Assembly (NCBI RefSeq): GCF_900112985.1
Contig: NZ_FONS01000013.1
Span: 41,391-105,390, forward strand
Reading direction: 5' to 3'
Source: Pedobacter antarcticus
GTDB taxonomy: Bacteria; Bacteroidota; Bacteroidia; Sphingobacteriales; Sphingobacteriaceae
DNA length: 64,000 nucleotides
Part shown: positions 1-9,167 of the stretch, piece after piece
Layout of the letters: each line of letters starts with the position of its first letter
Numbering within the stretch: position 1 is the first letter of the stretch
Position numbers and translations under genes: made by a program
Notes under the pieces: generated by a model
Databases searched by the model: none
Seen by the model: the letters and a program-made list of their open reading frames with translations, nothing else
What the model was told of the DNA's origin: nothing

Positions 1-661
1 TAAGATTTTCAGATATTTTGTGAGTAATCTCTACATTCGACAAACCTTCCTTTTTGTAAGTATCAAAAAGCTCCTGGTTTTCATCATCAAGGAAATGACC
101 GATTTTCTCTAACACAGTAACAGTGTCCGCCTGTTCTTTAGGATGTTGCCCAAGCTCATACAACTGCTCCAGTAATTCATCAACATTAGTCATGTTAAAG
201 TTCCCCGCAATAACAAGATTTCTGGTCATCCAGTTATTTTGGCGAAGGAATGGATGGCAATTTTCAATACTGTTTTTTCCGTGTGTACCATAACGCAGGT
301 GTCCAAGGAGTACTTCGCCAATAAAGCTGACATTTTGTTTTAACCATTCCGCATCCTGCATTAGTTCCGGCGTATCATTCTGGATGTCCACAAATTTATT
401 GTGAACGTAACCGAAGATATCAGCAACTGCATTCTGCGCCATTGACCTGTAACGGCTAATGTAGCGGTGGCCTGGTTTAACATCTAATTTAATGGTTGCA
501 ATCCCTGCTCCGTCCTGCCCTCTATTGTGCTGTTTTTCCATCAAAAGATAGAGTTTATTCAGTCCGTAAAGTGCTGTACCGTATTTTTCCTGGTAGTATG
601 AGAGAGGTTTTAAAAGACGGATAAAAGCAATTCCGCATTCGTGTTTTATCTGGTCACTCAT
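1..661 (-). CDS. PurF-like amidophosphoribosyltransferase, N-terminal part (cut by the window edge)
   Basis: Only the first about 220 codons are present; the gene runs off the left edge. The protein begins MSDQIKHECGIAF. The CGI after a short propeptide ending in Glu is the mark of class II (Ntn) glutamine amidotransferases, with Cys9 the expected nucleophile after propeptide removal. Further family motifs are KQHNRGQDGAG (about residues 44-54) and LGHLRYGTHGKNS (about 121-133). The full family makes 5-phosphoribosylamine from PRPP and glutamine in purine synthesis. I recognise the long Bacteroidota PurF-like form. The phosphoribosyltransferase half is outside the window, so a different class II amidotransferase cannot be excluded. 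Confidence 0.82.
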   Translation of the reverse strand, partial: MSDQIKHECGIAFIRLLKPLSYYQEKYGTALYGLNKLYLLMEKQHNRGQDGAGIATIKLDVKPGHRYISRYRSMAQNAVADIFGYVHNKFVDIQNDTPELMQDAEWLKQNVSFIGEVLLGHLRYGTHGKNSIENCHPFLRQNNWMTRNLVIAGNFNMTNVDELLEQLYELGQHPKEQADTVTVLEKIGHFLDDENQELFDTYKKEGLSNVEITHKISENL

Positions 662-724
662 TATGTGTGGTTTGAGCCGCAAATTTACCTTTTATAATAG
701 TTAGAACCTAGAAAGAAATATAAA

Positions 725-1555
725 TCATGACAACAAACTGATTTGTTTTGCAACAACAGGCGCCTCGAAGAACAGAGAGCCGTTTCTGCAAAAAATACTG
801 GCATCGCCCGTCGTGTAAAATTGCTTTTCACCGTCCCTGGCAAGTAATTGTTCCATTTCAGAATGGCGGCATAAATAAGCTTTCAAGCTCCCGGCAACAA
901 TATCTCCCTGTGAAACCAATCGTATTCCTTCAGATAACTGCGCTTCAATCTTTGGAATAAGTAATGGATAATGTGTACAGGCCAGCAATATGGTATCGAT
1001 CTGGTCAGACTGTTCAAGCAGTGCCTGAATATATTTTGACACAAAGTAGTCCGCTCCCGGGCTCAGATGTTCATTGTTTTCTATTAACGGGACCCACATT
1101 GGGCAACTTTGCTGAACGACCTCCAACTCCGGATAAAAATTATGGATCTCGATCGGATACGAACCGGATTTTACGGTTCCCCTGGTACCCATTACTCCGA
1201 TGGTACCTGTGCGCGTATACTCACCGATCAGCTCTGCAGTAGGGCGAATCACCCCGAGCACTCTTTTTCCAGGATATTTAACAGGGAGAATACGCTGCTG
1301 AATTGACCGGAGCGCTTTGGCGGAGGCCGTATTACAAGCCAGGATAATTAATTCACAGCCCTGCGCAAACAACCATTCGACGCATTCCAGCGTATACTTA
1401 TAGACGGTCTCAAAACTATGGTCGCCATAAGGAGAACGGGCGTTATCTCCAAGATAGATATAGTTATACTGTGGCAGCTCTGCTGCAATGGAACGGAAGA
1501 CGGTAAGGCCACCATAACCCGAATCGAAAACACCAATAGATTTTATCTGCTGCAT
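725..1555 (-). CDS. murI: Glutamate racemase
   Basis: Converts L- to D-glutamate in the cytoplasm for peptidoglycan synthesis. From the chosen ATG the protein has 276 residues, normal for the family. It shows the N-terminal FDSGYGG motif (Asp11), the first catalytic cysteine in LACNTASA (Cys74) and the second in LLACTHYPLL (Cys193). An in-frame ATG five codons upstream exists, but MQQIKSIGVFDSG is the usual family start. It lies just downstream of the ompH terminator and upstream of the PurF-like gene, all on the same strand. Confidence 0.96.
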   Translation of the reverse strand: MQQIKSIGVFDSGYGGLTVFRSIAAELPQYNYIYLGDNARSPYGDHSFETVYKYTLECVEWLFAQGCELIILACNTASAKALRSIQQRILPVKYPGKRVLGVIRPTAELIGEYTRTGTIGVMGTRGTVKSGSYPIEIHNFYPELEVVQQSCPMWVPLIENNEHLSPGADYFVSKYIQALLEQSDQIDTILLACTHYPLLIPKIEAQLSEGIRLVSQGDIVAGSLKAYLCRHSEMEQLLARDGEKQFYTTGDASIFCRNGSLFFEAPVVAKQISLLS

Positions 1556-1583
1556 AGACAAAACTAGCAAGAAAAAGCGGTCA

Positions 1584-1623
1584 AAAAAAAAGTGGAACCC
1601 GATAATCCGGATTCCACTTTTTA
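1584..1623 (-). terminator. Rho-independent terminator of the ompH genes
   Basis: On the minus strand AAAGTGGAA pairs with TTCCACTTT around a loop with an inner CCG/CGG pairing, followed by a run of nine T. It lies between the ompH stop codon and murI, so it ends the bamA/ompH transcripts. Confidence 0.85.
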
Positions 1624-1638
1624 TAAAATTTCTAAAAA

Positions 1639-2208
1639 TTATTTCTTAGCAGCAGGCGCTGAAGCAGCGATGCCTAATTTAGCTTTTACAAGATCAGTAA
1701 CATCTTCTCCACCTTCCCAAGCAAGCATGTTATTTGCACCTTGTTGTGCAGAACTGTCAAAGACATAAGCAATACCTTTGTCTTTCGCTACAGCTTTAAC
1801 TGCATTCTGAAATTTAGTGTTTAATGGTGCTAACAGTTCTCCTTGTTTAGTAGCAATATCCTGTTGTGCTTTTTGAGTTGCATCGTTGATACGTTTCTCC
1901 ATATCCTGTAACTCAACACCCATCTGCTGTAATTCTTTACCTACAGTTTCTTTGTTGGCTTCGCTCAGTGTTTTGTTTTTAGCAACTGCAGCCTCATACT
2001 TAGTAGTATATTCAGTCCTCATTTTTTCAATTTCGGCCTGTTTTTGTTTTTGAAGTGTTTCTAAAGTAGCAGTAGCAGTTTTAGCTTCAGGCATACTTGC
2101 GAAAACGACTTCAGAATCAAGGTGTCCAATTTTTTGCTGAGCATTGGCAACAGAAGCAGTAAACACTAAGCCAGCTGCTACAAAAAATACGTTAATTAAC
2201 TTTCTCAT
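1639..2208 (-). CDS. OmpH/Skp-family periplasmic chaperone (first of three)
   Basis: 189 residues. A signal peptide (residues 1-23, ending SVANAQ) is followed by KIGHLDSEVVFASMPEAK, the typical OmpH start of the mature chain. A long, heptad-rich, Lys/Glu/Gln-rich coiled coil (about 40-125) should form the tentacles that hold unfolded outer-membrane proteins in the periplasm. It is preceded by another ompH paralogue and bamA on the same strand, fitting a role in delivering beta-barrel proteins to the Bam machine. A terminator follows directly. The pair may form homo- or hetero-oligomers; the sequence does not tell. Confidence 0.93.
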   Translation of the reverse strand: MRKLINVFFVAAGLVFTASVANAQQKIGHLDSEVVFASMPEAKTATATLETLQKQKQAEIEKMRTEYTTKYEAAVAKNKTLSEANKETVGKELQQMGVELQDMEKRINDATQKAQQDIATKQGELLAPLNTKFQNAVKAVAKDKGIAYVFDSSAQQGANNMLAWEGGEDVTDLVKAKLGIAASAPAAKK

Positions 2209-2252
2209 TTCTATTGTTCTTAATAATTGTTTTTTAAAATTTATTTTGTGTG

Positions 2253-2783
2253 TTATTTTGCGAGGGTTCCAGGTTTGTAGCCAAGTTTAGTGACAACATC
2301 ATTACTCAAATTATAATCGGGACCAGCGTAGATCATCGTAGTGGATTCGCTGCTTTTATCAAAGATAAAATCTAATGATTTTGACTTAGCCACATCATTT
2401 ATCGCACCTGTTACTTTATCCTGAATAGGTTTCAATAATTTAGACCTGGTCTGAAAAAGTTCGCCTTCCGGGCCAAACTTCTGACGTTGGAAATCTTTAG
2501 CTGCCTTTTCTTTTTCTATAATATCATTTTCGCGGCGCTTGCGCATATCATCTGTTAATAATACCTGATCAGCCTGGTAAGCTTTATACATCTTGTCAAT
2601 AGCCACAAAGTCCGCGTCGACCTCTTTCTGCCATTGCTGGGTAAGAACATTAAGCTGATTTTGTGAAGACTTATATTCTGGCAAATGTTTCAGAATATAC
2701 TCTGTGTCCACATACGCGAATTTTTGTGCAAACGCACCAAATCCTGCAAAAACTAAAAATCCGATTAAAATAAACTTTTTCAT
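2253..2783 (-). CDS. OmpH/Skp-family periplasmic chaperone (second)
   Basis: 176 residues from the ATG at 2783; the open frame extends 25 codons upstream, but only this start gives a signal peptide (MKKFILIGFLVFAGFGAFAQ). The mature protein begins KFAYVDTEYILKHLPEYK, the same core motif as in its neighbour, followed by a charged coiled coil (about 50-130) and a C-terminal beta segment with FIFDKSSE. It sits between bamA and the other ompH, 44 bp from the latter, so it is probably cotranscribed. Role inferred: periplasmic holdase for outer-membrane protein biogenesis. Confidence 0.92.
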   Translation of the reverse strand: MKKFILIGFLVFAGFGAFAQKFAYVDTEYILKHLPEYKSSQNQLNVLTQQWQKEVDADFVAIDKMYKAYQADQVLLTDDMRKRRENDIIEKEKAAKDFQRQKFGPEGELFQTRSKLLKPIQDKVTGAINDVAKSKSLDFIFDKSSESTTMIYAGPDYNLSNDVVTKLGYKPGTLAK

Positions 2784-2947
2784 GATCTCGCTCTCTTTAT
2801 TAATCTTTAGACATAACCAAATGCAGATTTCCGGTCTTCTTAAACCATAAATCTGCATTTGTTGGGTGAATATATGTTTTATCCTTTATAACGTACATAT
2901 TAGATTTTCATTTTACCTGAAATATATTTCGATTTCAAGAAGGAGAA

Positions 2948-5500
2948 TTAATTGAATCCACCTAACTGCTGTGCGATACTAAACATAAACCTTTGTCTAC
3001 CAAAATCCTGCACACCAGGGATCTTATCAAACGGAATACCATAATCAATTCCAAGCATACCAAATATCGGTAAAAAGATTCTTGCGCCAATACCAGCCGA
3101 TCTTCTTACGTTAAACGGATTATAATCAGAAAACTTATTCCAGGTATTACCACCTTCAGCAAAACCAACAATAAACGCAGTTGCCTGCTGACTTGCAATA
3201 ACCGGGTAACGCAGCTCCATTACGTATTTCGTATAGATCGGGCTACCTGACTGTTGTGCGATATTAATTTGACCAGGTGTTGTCGCTGAACTCGGAATAA
3301 CCACGTTGTTTGCATAACCGCGCATCGTAATCAATTCAGATCCTTGCAGGAAGTCAAAACCCTGCATACCGTCACCACCTAATTTAAACCTTTCAAAAGC
3401 CGATTGTCCTACTGCCTGGTTGTATGATCCCAGGAAGCCAAACTGTGCCTGTGCTTTAACCACAAGTTTACCTGCCAAACGCTGGAACCACTGTCCTTCG
3501 AATTTCCATTTATGGTATTCTGTAAAGGTATAACGTTTCTTATCAGAGGCAGTTTCATAATTCACCTTATTCAATAACGAGTAAGGAGGAGTTGCCTGAA
3601 TTGTAAACTTGAAGAATGAACCTTCTGTCGGGAAAATAGGTGAATTTCTTGAGTCTCTGCTTATTTCCTGAGTTAAGTTAAAGTTATATGAAGTACCCGT
3701 TGTAAAAAGATAACCTGGGTAATTATTCAGAATATATTGTTGTGCATTGATCGAGTGTGTTAACTGGAAATAGTTATCCGGCCATTTTAACATACGACCC
3801 AAACTTACCGTTACACCATTCAAACGTATCTTTTGCAGATTGGAACTTCCGGCGCTTGCTCCGTTGGAAGAAAGCGAGGTAAATGCACTGATACCAAAAC
3901 TCACCGGCTTTTTACCACCTAACCATGGCTCAGAAAAACTGAAACTATAAGACTGGTAATATTTTGCATTAGTTTGTCCACGAATACTCAGTTTCTGACC
4001 ATCTCCTTTAGGTAATGGTTTATAGGCTTTAGGATTCAGAATATTCCTTAAAGAGAAGTTATTAAAAGTTAAACCGATAGTACCGATTACACGGCCACCA
4101 CCAAAACCTCCGGAAAGCTCCACCTGGTCGGAAGGTTTCTCTTCTACCGCATACTCAATATCTACGGTTCCGTCAGCAGGATTAGGCTTAGGCGTAGGGA
4201 CAGTTTTCGATTCATCAAAATTACCCAGCTGACCGATATCACGTACGGTACGTATTAATTGTTCTTTAGAGAACTTATCACCTGGTCTTGTTCTAACCTG
4301 ACGGAGTACAACACGGTCATTTGTGATGGTATTACCTTTAACAGTAATCCTGTTATTGGTATACTGCGGTCCTTCATAAATTCTGATCTCCAGATCGACG
4401 GTATCATTATAAATTTTGGTTTGAACCGGCTCCACATTGAACGTCAGATAACCATCATTCAGGTAGATACTGGAAACATCTTCACTTTCCGCGCCATTAC
4501 CATGTAATTTTACACCCAGTTTTTCTTCACTGAAAATATCACCTTTTTCAATTCCCAATACTTTTGTCAAATCCTTGGTTGCATATTTGGCATTACCTGC
4601 CCAGGTAATGTTACCTACGTAATACTTAGGACCTTCATAAATATCAATATCAATCCCTACTGTCTTATCGCTGTTACGGTATACTGAATCTCTCAGAATA
4701 ACCGCATCACGATAACCCTTGTCCTGCATTTTAGCGATCAGTTTCTCTTTATCTTCCTTGAATTTTTCCTGGCTGTATTTACCTGGTCCGAATATTTTAT
4801 AGAAAGCGCGTTGCTTAGTCTTTTTCAAATATTTGCGTAACTGTGCAGCTTTAAATTCTTTGTTTCCCGTGAAATTAATTTTCTGGACTTTAACCTTTCT
4901 GCCACGCTCTACAAAAACCTGCAGTACCACACCATTTTCCATATTTGGATCTGGTTTGGTTTTGTAATCTATCTTAGTAAAGAAATAACCTTTTTCTGCC
5001 AGATATTTATCAATAACCGCTGTTGTACTATTATAAGTGTTCTCGTTTATAATTGTCTTTCCTGATTTCGAATTTAACTTCTCTGTAATGTCTGTTTTTT
5101 GAGATTTAGATAAGCCATTCAATTCAAATGAACTCAAACGCGGACGCTCGACCACTTTAATATCAAAATAAACCGTATCGTCTGTCAATTTGGAAATATT
5201 CAATTCGATATCATCAAAAAGTCCCTGCGACCAGAGTGTTTTAATTGCCGTTGAAGTAGCCTCACTAGGAAGCAAAATTGTTTCACCTTTAATTAATTTG
5301 GACAAAGTGATAATTACCTCCTTATCAATAAAACTGGCACCAGTCAGCGTTGTACCTCCAATGATATATTCCTTCGGCTGGAAATAGTCCAGGTCAGTGC
5401 CCTGAACCTTCAGACTTGGTGTAGCCTGCGGACGTGTTACTTGTGCCATTGCCGGTAAGCCGACAAAAAGCAATACTATAAGTTGGTATATTCTTTTCAT
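2948..5500 (-). CDS. bamA: Outer membrane protein assembly factor BamA
   Basis: 850 residues with signal peptide MKRIYQLIVLLFVGLPAMAQ. The first half holds repeated POTRA domains (segments such as VQKINFTGNKEFKAAQLRK and NRITVKGNTITNDRVVLRQ). The C-terminal half is the 16-strand Omp85 barrel (surface antigen domain) with VELSGGFGGG and a GGDGMQGFD / SELITMRGYANN stretch. Known role: it inserts and folds beta-barrel proteins in the outer membrane. It lies between uppS and two ompH chaperone genes on one strand, the usual Bacteroidota arrangement. Gaps to the neighbours are 63 and 164 bp. Nothing is broken. Confidence 0.97.
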   Translation of the reverse strand: MKRIYQLIVLLFVGLPAMAQVTRPQATPSLKVQGTDLDYFQPKEYIIGGTTLTGASFIDKEVIITLSKLIKGETILLPSEATSTAIKTLWSQGLFDDIELNISKLTDDTVYFDIKVVERPRLSSFELNGLSKSQKTDITEKLNSKSGKTIINENTYNSTTAVIDKYLAEKGYFFTKIDYKTKPDPNMENGVVLQVFVERGRKVKVQKINFTGNKEFKAAQLRKYLKKTKQRAFYKIFGPGKYSQEKFKEDKEKLIAKMQDKGYRDAVILRDSVYRNSDKTVGIDIDIYEGPKYYVGNITWAGNAKYATKDLTKVLGIEKGDIFSEEKLGVKLHGNGAESEDVSSIYLNDGYLTFNVEPVQTKIYNDTVDLEIRIYEGPQYTNNRITVKGNTITNDRVVLRQVRTRPGDKFSKEQLIRTVRDIGQLGNFDESKTVPTPKPNPADGTVDIEYAVEEKPSDQVELSGGFGGGRVIGTIGLTFNNFSLRNILNPKAYKPLPKGDGQKLSIRGQTNAKYYQSYSFSFSEPWLGGKKPVSFGISAFTSLSSNGASAGSSNLQKIRLNGVTVSLGRMLKWPDNYFQLTHSINAQQYILNNYPGYLFTTGTSYNFNLTQEISRDSRNSPIFPTEGSFFKFTIQATPPYSLLNKVNYETASDKKRYTFTEYHKWKFEGQWFQRLAGKLVVKAQAQFGFLGSYNQAVGQSAFERFKLGGDGMQGFDFLQGSELITMRGYANNVVIPSSATTPGQINIAQQSGSPIYTKYVMELRYPVIASQQATAFIVGFAEGGNTWNKFSDYNPFNVRRSAGIGARIFLPIFGMLGIDYGIPFDKIPGVQDFGRQRFMFSIAQQLGGFN

Positions 5501-5563
5501 TTACAATCTAAAAAACGTTGCTAAGTTAATTTAAACACATGTTAAAAAGTGTTAAATGTAAAA

Positions 5564-6304
5564 TTAGTTCAACTGTTCACTAATTTTACCGAAACGACGT
5601 TCGCGCTTTTGGTAATCAACAATGGCTTCAAAAAGGTCCTCTCTTCTGAAATCAGGCCATAAGGTTTCTGTGAAATATAACTCTGTATAAGCGATCTGCC
5701 AAAGCAAAAAATTGCTCACCCGATGCTCTCCGCTTGTGCGGATAAGTAGCTCCGGATCGGGCATCCCGAAGGTCGTTAACTGAGACGAAAACTGAGCTTC
5801 CGTAATATCATCAGCCTGGAGCTGATTATCTGCGACCTGCGCAGCAAGTTTTTTAGCAGCCTGAAGAATCTCCCATTTTGCACTATAGCTTAAAGCAAGC
5901 GTTAGTGTACAGGAAGTATTACCAGCTGTTTTTTCCATCGCACTTTTCAAATCATCAATACATTTCTGAGGAAGAGAAGCTATATCTCCGATTGCATTAA
6001 GTCTGATATTGTTTTTATTAAGTCTGTCAGTTTCATTATTAATGGTCGCAATGAGCAGTTCCATTAATGCAGTGACTTCTTCTGGAGGTCTGTTCCAGTT
6101 CTCAGTTGAAAACGCATAAATAGTCAGGTATTTCACCCCTATATCTGCACAACCCTCCACTATATCCTTCACAGATAACACACCGCTTTCATGTCCGAAA
6201 GATCTGAATTTACCTTGATTTTTTGCCCATCTGCCATTGCCGTCCATTATAATTGCAATGTGTTCCGGCAGTCGGGTCGTATCGATTTGTTCTTTAAATC
6301 CCAT
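5564..6304 (-). CDS. uppS: Isoprenyl transferase (undecaprenyl diphosphate synthase)
   Basis: 246 residues, normal length. It carries the cis-prenyltransferase signature HIAIIMDGNGRWAK (catalytic Asp21 with the GNGRW P-loop), FSTENWNRP in the middle, and PELLIRTSGEHRVSNFLLWQ near the C-terminus. Known role: it condenses isopentenyl diphosphate onto farnesyl diphosphate to make the C55 lipid carrier for peptidoglycan and other envelope polymers. It precedes bamA on the same strand. Confidence 0.97.
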   Translation of the reverse strand: MGFKEQIDTTRLPEHIAIIMDGNGRWAKNQGKFRSFGHESGVLSVKDIVEGCADIGVKYLTIYAFSTENWNRPPEEVTALMELLIATINNETDRLNKNNIRLNAIGDIASLPQKCIDDLKSAMEKTAGNTSCTLTLALSYSAKWEILQAAKKLAAQVADNQLQADDITEAQFSSQLTTFGMPDPELLIRTSGEHRVSNFLLWQIAYTELYFTETLWPDFRREDLFEAIVDYQKRERRFGKISEQLN

Positions 6305-6619
6305 TTATGTAAGCAAATATGGCTAAAATGTATAACATACAGAAGAATCAGGCTGCCATATTGCAGATATGCCTTTATGTAATACCCCCCAATGAATGCT
6401 AAACAAATCATTTTCAGGTACCTTCTGAATGAAGATGCCAAAGTTATAAGATATTTTGTTTATTTCTATCAATTTTAGAAGCTGAAACAATTTTCCGTTA
6501 GAAATACGCAAAATCTTTGTACCGGCATCATCTGCACTGTACCTCGTTTGGATTGCCGAAAGCTTAACGCACTCATTTGGTTAGGATAACGCAGATTTGA
6601 TCCGGGCAGTATATTTGCA
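6305..6619. other. Gene-free gap between nadK and uppS
   Basis: 315 bp without a convincing gene. Short frames on either strand have no recognisable content and no homologous look. The stretch is AT-rich near uppS and must hold the uppS promoter (minus strand), but I cannot place one. From memory, a DUF6089-type protein gene often sits here in related genomes; nothing in the sequence looks like a clear remnant of it. Confidence 0.5.
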
Positions 6620-7501
6620 CTAATAATTGCGTGTATCAATTCCCCAAAGAAGTTTATTACGCAAAGTAGTCAGATAACTTTCTTTATGAAGCCGAATAAG
6701 ATTGACATGAAATTCTGCCTTTTTAACAGTGATCTTTACCGATCTGTCTACAGTTGCCGTTCTGGAATCACAAGAAACTAAAAACTTAGTACTTCTCGCT
6801 TCAACTTCAAAACGAAGTGTCACATTATCAGGAATTATAACCGGTCTGACGTTCAGGTTGTGCGGCGCTATAGGCGTAATTACAAAATTCTGCGCGCTGG
6901 GAAATATGATCGGACCACCGCAGCTCAGGGAGTAGGCTGTTGAACCAGTCGGAGTCGCAATAATGAGACCGTCCGCCCAGTAGGAGTTGATAAACTCATC
7001 ATCCATATAAGCATGAATAATCATCATCGCAGAATTGTCGCGGCGATGGATAGTAATATCATTCAATGCGAAATTTTCATCTCCAAAAAGATTGTATTTA
7101 GACTCAACATGTAATAATGTCCTTTGATCGAGGGAATAATCCTTTTGCATTAACGCCGCGATAGCTGCCTTAATATTGTCTTTATTAATACTAGCCAGAA
7201 AGCCCAGACGCCCGAAATTAATTCCGATAACCGGAATTGCTGAATCCCTTACTAGAGCCAGCGTATCCAGTAAAGTGCCGTCTCCACCCAAACTGATCAA
7301 TACATCTGCTTGCTGACAAAGATCCTGATGTCCGGTAAAAGTCGATAGTCCCTCAGGAAGCCGCACTTTTTCTGCTATAAATTCGAAATAATCGCGGAAA
7401 ACAAGGATTTCTATCCCATAAAATTCAAGGGCATCAAACACATCCTGAACATAGGGTAAGACTGTATTGTTAAATTCCCTTCCGTATATGGCAAACTTCA
7501 T
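6620..7501 (-). CDS. nadK: NAD kinase
   Basis: 293 residues. The kinase signature LGGDGTLLDT (GGDG at about 72-75) and GINFGRLGFLA follow the N-terminal Rossmann-like half. ALNDITIHR and DGLIIATPTGSTAYSLSCGG are the other conserved blocks. It phosphorylates NAD to NADP in the cytoplasm using ATP or polyphosphate. It follows the CBS protein gene by 65 bp on the same strand, so the hydrolase, CBS and nadK genes may share a transcript. Confidence 0.96.
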   Translation of the reverse strand: MKFAIYGREFNNTVLPYVQDVFDALEFYGIEILVFRDYFEFIAEKVRLPEGLSTFTGHQDLCQQADVLISLGGDGTLLDTLALVRDSAIPVIGINFGRLGFLASINKDNIKAAIAALMQKDYSLDQRTLLHVESKYNLFGDENFALNDITIHRRDNSAMMIIHAYMDDEFINSYWADGLIIATPTGSTAYSLSCGGPIIFPSAQNFVITPIAPHNLNVRPVIIPDNVTLRFEVEARSTKFLVSCDSRTATVDRSVKITVKKAEFHVNLIRLHKESYLTTLRNKLLWGIDTRNY

Positions 7502-7566
7502 TGAAAAAAAATAATTGAGGGTGGGTAACCGGAATGTTTCTATTAAACTTATGCAGCAAAGGCTGT

Positions 7567-8223
7567 TTACACATTCAGATAACTCATTAATAAGTTATAT
7601 CTGTCTGCCGTCCCATTGTCTGCAACAGTTCCATTATAAACAGCTTTGACCAAATAATTATATCTTTCAAAGGAAGCGATAATTCCGGATAGTTCTGTCT
7701 TGTTTATTTTAAGTGTGACCTCCATCCTGGTAGAATCAGGAAAATCCTGCACATAGGAGGAGAGAATCTGCGCATTGTCGGCTTCCACAATCTGCGCCAT
7801 ATGAGCGAGGGAATTATTACGATTGCTGATCTCCAGCACGATAATACCCCCCGGATCGCGTAAAGCGAACATAGCTGAGACTGCAGGCAACAATTCTTGA
7901 AAGGAAACCACACCAAGATATTGCTGATTCATGTCGAGCACAGGCAACAGATCAACCTGGAGTTTATTCATGAGCATAATCAGCTCATAAATATGTACCC
8001 CTTCGGAAACAAAGACCTGAAGCAGTTCTTTGTCCAGTGTGGTTAGCTGGTCGCCGGCAGGATGAAGAAGCTGTTCTTCTCTAATTAACCCGCAAAACTG
8101 ACCTTCCCGCAACACAGGAAGCTGAGTTACTTTGAACTCAGTCATCCTTTCCTGAGCAGTCTGAACCGTGTCAGTAATCTGCAAAGGGAGTATAAGGTGT
8201 GATATGAGTTCAGCTGCTGTCAT
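7567..8223 (-). CDS. CBS-domain protein with C-terminal ACT-like domain
   Basis: 218 residues. Two CBS motifs fill residues 1-115 (MTEFKVTQLPVLREGQFCGLI and LQVDLLPVLDMNQQYLGVVS). The remainder (GGIIVLEISNRNNSLAHMAQI onward) resembles an ACT-type ligand-binding fold, giving an AcuB-like architecture. Such proteins bind adenine nucleotides and act as sensors; the target is unknown here. The start codon overlaps the stop codon of the alpha/beta hydrolase gene (TAATG), so the two are translationally coupled, and nadK follows, which makes a nucleotide-related role plausible but unproven. Confidence 0.85.
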   Translation of the reverse strand: MTAAELISHLILPLQITDTVQTAQERMTEFKVTQLPVLREGQFCGLIREEQLLHPAGDQLTTLDKELLQVFVSEGVHIYELIMLMNKLQVDLLPVLDMNQQYLGVVSFQELLPAVSAMFALRDPGGIIVLEISNRNNSLAHMAQIVEADNAQILSSYVQDFPDSTRMEVTLKINKTELSGIIASFERYNYLVKAVYNGTVADNGTADRYNLLMSYLNV

Positions 8224-8987
8224 TACTTCAATAATATGCGGTCCAGAAATGTATTCAGATATTTATTGAACTCCTCAGGGTGTTCCATCATTGGGGCATG
8301 CCCGCAATGATCTACCCAGTTAAGCTCTGCATTCGGTAGTAAATTATAGAACTCTTCGGCCACCTCAGGCGGCGTGACTTTGTCTTGTTTACCCCAGATC
8401 AGTGAAACAGGAATTGTAATCTTAGACAATTCCTTTGACATATTATGCCTGATCGCAGACTTAGCCAGCGCAAGGATACGAATTACCCTGGATCTCTCAT
8501 TGACCGTTTTATAAACCTCGTCAACCAGTTCCTTGGTTGCCGTTTTTGGGTCGTAAAAAGTAAACTCAACCTTTTCGCGGATATAGTCATAGCTTTCACG
8601 TCTGGGAAAAGAACCACCGAAAGCGTTTTCATAGAGGCCTGAACTACCTGTCAGTACCAGTGCTTTAACACTTTCCTGATGTGCGCCCGTAACGACAAGA
8701 CCAACATGTCCTCCCAAAGAGTTCCCAATAAGGACTACCTGCCCCAGTTTTTTATATTTAATAAATTTATGCACATATTTTGCCAGACTTTTTACGCCCA
8801 GTGTTAAAAGGGGAAGTTCATAAATAGGCAAAATAGGAACCAGTACATGGTAACGGTCCTTAAAATAGTCTATCACTGGCTCCCAATTACTCAGTTCGCC
8901 CATCAGGCCATGAAGTAATACCAGGGTTTCGCCTTTACCGGCTTCTATAAAATTAAACCCATCTTCTTCTATTACTTCGTATTTCAT
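8223..8987 (-). CDS. Alpha/beta hydrolase
   Basis: 254 residues with a complete catalytic triad by position: nucleophile Ser90 in GNSLGG, Asp202 in WGKQDKVTP and His230 in CGHAPMMEHP. The oxyanion region is LLHGLMGELSNW (about 24-35). There is no signal peptide, so it is cytoplasmic. The substrate is unknown; the fold covers esterases, C-C hydrolases and haloperoxidase-like enzymes. It is the first gene of a tight three-gene set with the CBS protein (1-bp overlap) and nadK. Confidence 0.88.
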   Translation of the reverse strand: MKYEVIEEDGFNFIEAGKGETLVLLHGLMGELSNWEPVIDYFKDRYHVLVPILPIYELPLLTLGVKSLAKYVHKFIKYKKLGQVVLIGNSLGGHVGLVVTGAHQESVKALVLTGSSGLYENAFGGSFPRRESYDYIREKVEFTFYDPKTATKELVDEVYKTVNERSRVIRILALAKSAIRHNMSKELSKITIPVSLIWGKQDKVTPPEVAEEFYNLLPNAELNWVDHCGHAPMMEHPEEFNKYLNTFLDRILLK

Positions 8988-9076
8988 TGCGTCTTTTTTA
9001 ATTGATATGTACCGGTTATCCTTACCAGCAGGAGCAGAAAAACATGCCGGAATTTCCGTCCATGTATACCCTGCTT

Positions 9077-9099
9077 TAGGCTACTAAGTTAGTAGCCTA
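9077..9099. other. Perfect 10-bp stem hairpin in the yqeY-hydrolase gap
   Basis: TAGGCTACTA pairs perfectly with TAGTAGCCTA around a three-base loop. On the plus strand it is followed by an AT-rich stretch with only a weak T-run, and on the minus strand by no T-run. It could end the minus-strand yqeY transcript without a classic tail, or be a protein-binding palindrome. Confidence 0.5.
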
Positions 9100-9167
9100 A
9101 ATTTAATTTTAAACATTATCCTTTATTAAATTTGAAAATAATGTTCTGTAAAAGGCAACTACACAAT

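Noticed and set aside
748..1306. Plus-strand frames opposite murI
   Set aside because: They mirror the murI coding sequence and have no recognisable protein features.
6191..6511. Short frames around the uppS start and the nadK-uppS gap
   Set aside because: No conserved motif, signal or context; AT-rich random frames are expected here.
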